Assembly (NCBI GenBank): GCA_943333125.1
Contig: CALQSB010000021.1
Coordinates: 1 to 52,895, forward strand
Source: Chitinophaga pinensis
GTDB lineage: Bacteria; Bacteroidota; Bacteroidia; Chitinophagales; Chitinophagaceae
Reading direction: 5' to 3'
Length of the DNA stretch: 52,895 nucleotides
Shown piece after piece: positions 52,423-52,895 of the stretch (position 1 is its first letter; every line of letters starts with the position of its first letter). Both the position numbers and the translations under genes were made by a program. The notes beneath the pieces are model-generated. The model saw nothing but the letters and a program-made list of their open reading frames with translations. It had not been told where the DNA came from and ran no database searches.

Positions 52423-52445
52423 AATATGTCAATATTTAGGATTTC

Positions 52446-52895
52446 TTAATTTATAATCATTTTTATGTTTTGGTTAGACTTTCCAATATTATAGTTTACA
52501 AAATAAATACCTTTTGGTAAATTCAGGTTTCGTACCGAAGCTTCAATTTTTCCTTTCAAGCTGCCGACGGTAATTTTCTTGACTATATTTCCGAAGATAT
52601 CGGAGATATTTATAGTTGATAATGAATGATCTGCCTCTTTTAACTGTATTGAAATTTCGAAATTTCCGTTGTTGGGATTGGGATAAATCGTAAATGTGTT
52701 TACCTCATTATCTGAGGAATATAAATCCGACTTAGCAACTAATGGTGCTACTGTTCCTGTTGGACAACCCGTATGCGTCAACGCCTGTGATTTTGCTGTT
52801 CCCTGTGCTCCACAAACGGTCTGGCCTTTAACGGTAAGGCTTCCTCCGGTATATCCGGTGTTGAATTGAACTGTAATTACCGAACTGTCTGTATT
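52446..52895 (-). CDS. T9SS type A sorting domain protein, 5' end beyond window
   Basis: The frame is open from the right edge, so 149 C-terminal residues are visible and the start lies outside. The visible part begins with a beta-rich PKD-like stretch (VITVQFNTGYTGGSLTVKG) with Cys pairs, then a Ser/Asp linker. The last about 80 residues (FTIYPNPNNGNFEISIQLKE, VRNLNLPKGIYFVNYN) form a type A T9SS C-terminal domain. It is thus a secreted or surface-anchored protein of unknown activity. It has its own terminator at 52383-52422, separate from the next T9SS gene. Confidence 0.85.
   Translation of the reverse strand, partial: NTDSSVITVQFNTGYTGGSLTVKGQTVCGAQGTAKSQALTHTGCPTGTVAPLVAKSDLYSSDNEVNTFTIYPNPNNGNFEISIQLKEADHSLSTINISDIFGNIVKKITVGSLKGKIEASVRNLNLPKGIYFVNYNIGKSNQNIKMIIN

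Noticed and set aside
49054..52895. The two adjacent T9SS genes as one gene broken by a frameshift.
   Set aside because: Each has its own T9SS domain and its own strong terminator, and the downstream gene has a clear signal peptide, so they are two genes.

Overview
The window looks like chromosomal core DNA from a member of the Bacteroidota, most likely a Chitinophagaceae-type or similar sphingobacterial lineage. The evidence is: low GC content; type IX secretion C-terminal sorting domains on three secreted proteins (one cut by the right edge); a GLPGLI-family protein beside a TonB-receptor-like barrel; DUF1599 and a BT_3928-type MauE/thioredoxin fusion next to folP; a DUF2851 protein; and promoters that fit the Bacteroidota pattern (TTG/TTTG, about 20 bp, TAnnTTTG) upstream of ndk, nrnA-like, fdx, lipA, trxA and lepA. 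I saw no tRNA, rRNA, CRISPR array, insertion sequence or prophage gene. The family-level assignment is an inference.

Layout. Positions 1-7400: an OppB-like permease cut by the left edge, a membrane-thioredoxin fusion and DUF1599 (one leftward run), then folP, an FKBP lipoprotein with a DHH phosphoesterase, ndk, a CrtA-like monooxygenase and an arginase. Positions 7487-19255 form a glucose storage and uptake block: glgB, glgC, glgA, an FHS-type sugar transporter and a ROK kinase. A TonB-receptor-like barrel and a GLPGLI protein sit inside it. Positions 19313-27356: lipA, a probable outer-membrane protein, OsmC, DUF2851, then a leftward run fdx-iscX-kdsC-like-ubiA-like-maf, a GyrI-like lipoprotein and a DUF2520 dehydrogenase-like protein. 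Positions 27746-34870: topA, a SirB1-like protein, DUF952, a MutS2-like ATPase without an Smr domain, a PPC-domain lipoprotein and msrA. Positions 35183-41569: a T9SS-exported protein, an oligopeptide-binding lipoprotein, an M1 peptidase and an NlpC/P60 hydrolase. Positions 41807-52895: dnaE, trxA, lepA, a PRC-barrel protein, a second NlpC/P60 lipoprotein and two T9SS cargo proteins, the last cut by the right edge.

The genes are tightly packed. Several convergent pairs overlap at their stop codons or share one hairpin whose arms contain the stops (31631-31667, 37392-37422). The best-supported metabolic theme is glucose handling: import (16330), phosphorylation (18302), ADP-glucose formation (glgC), chain growth (glgA) and branching (glgB). 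A second theme is redox and sulfur chemistry: a MauE-thioredoxin fusion, thioredoxin, MsrA, OsmC, ferredoxin/IscX and lipoyl synthase.

I found no clear new multigene defence or mobile system. The most unusual items are a ROK kinase lacking all three zinc cysteines, a 14-helix-like sugar transporter with a soluble insert of about 105 residues, PPC and GyrI-like ligand-binding domains carrying lipoprotein signals, and a short intergenic repeat with a strict 7-bp period found at two loci.
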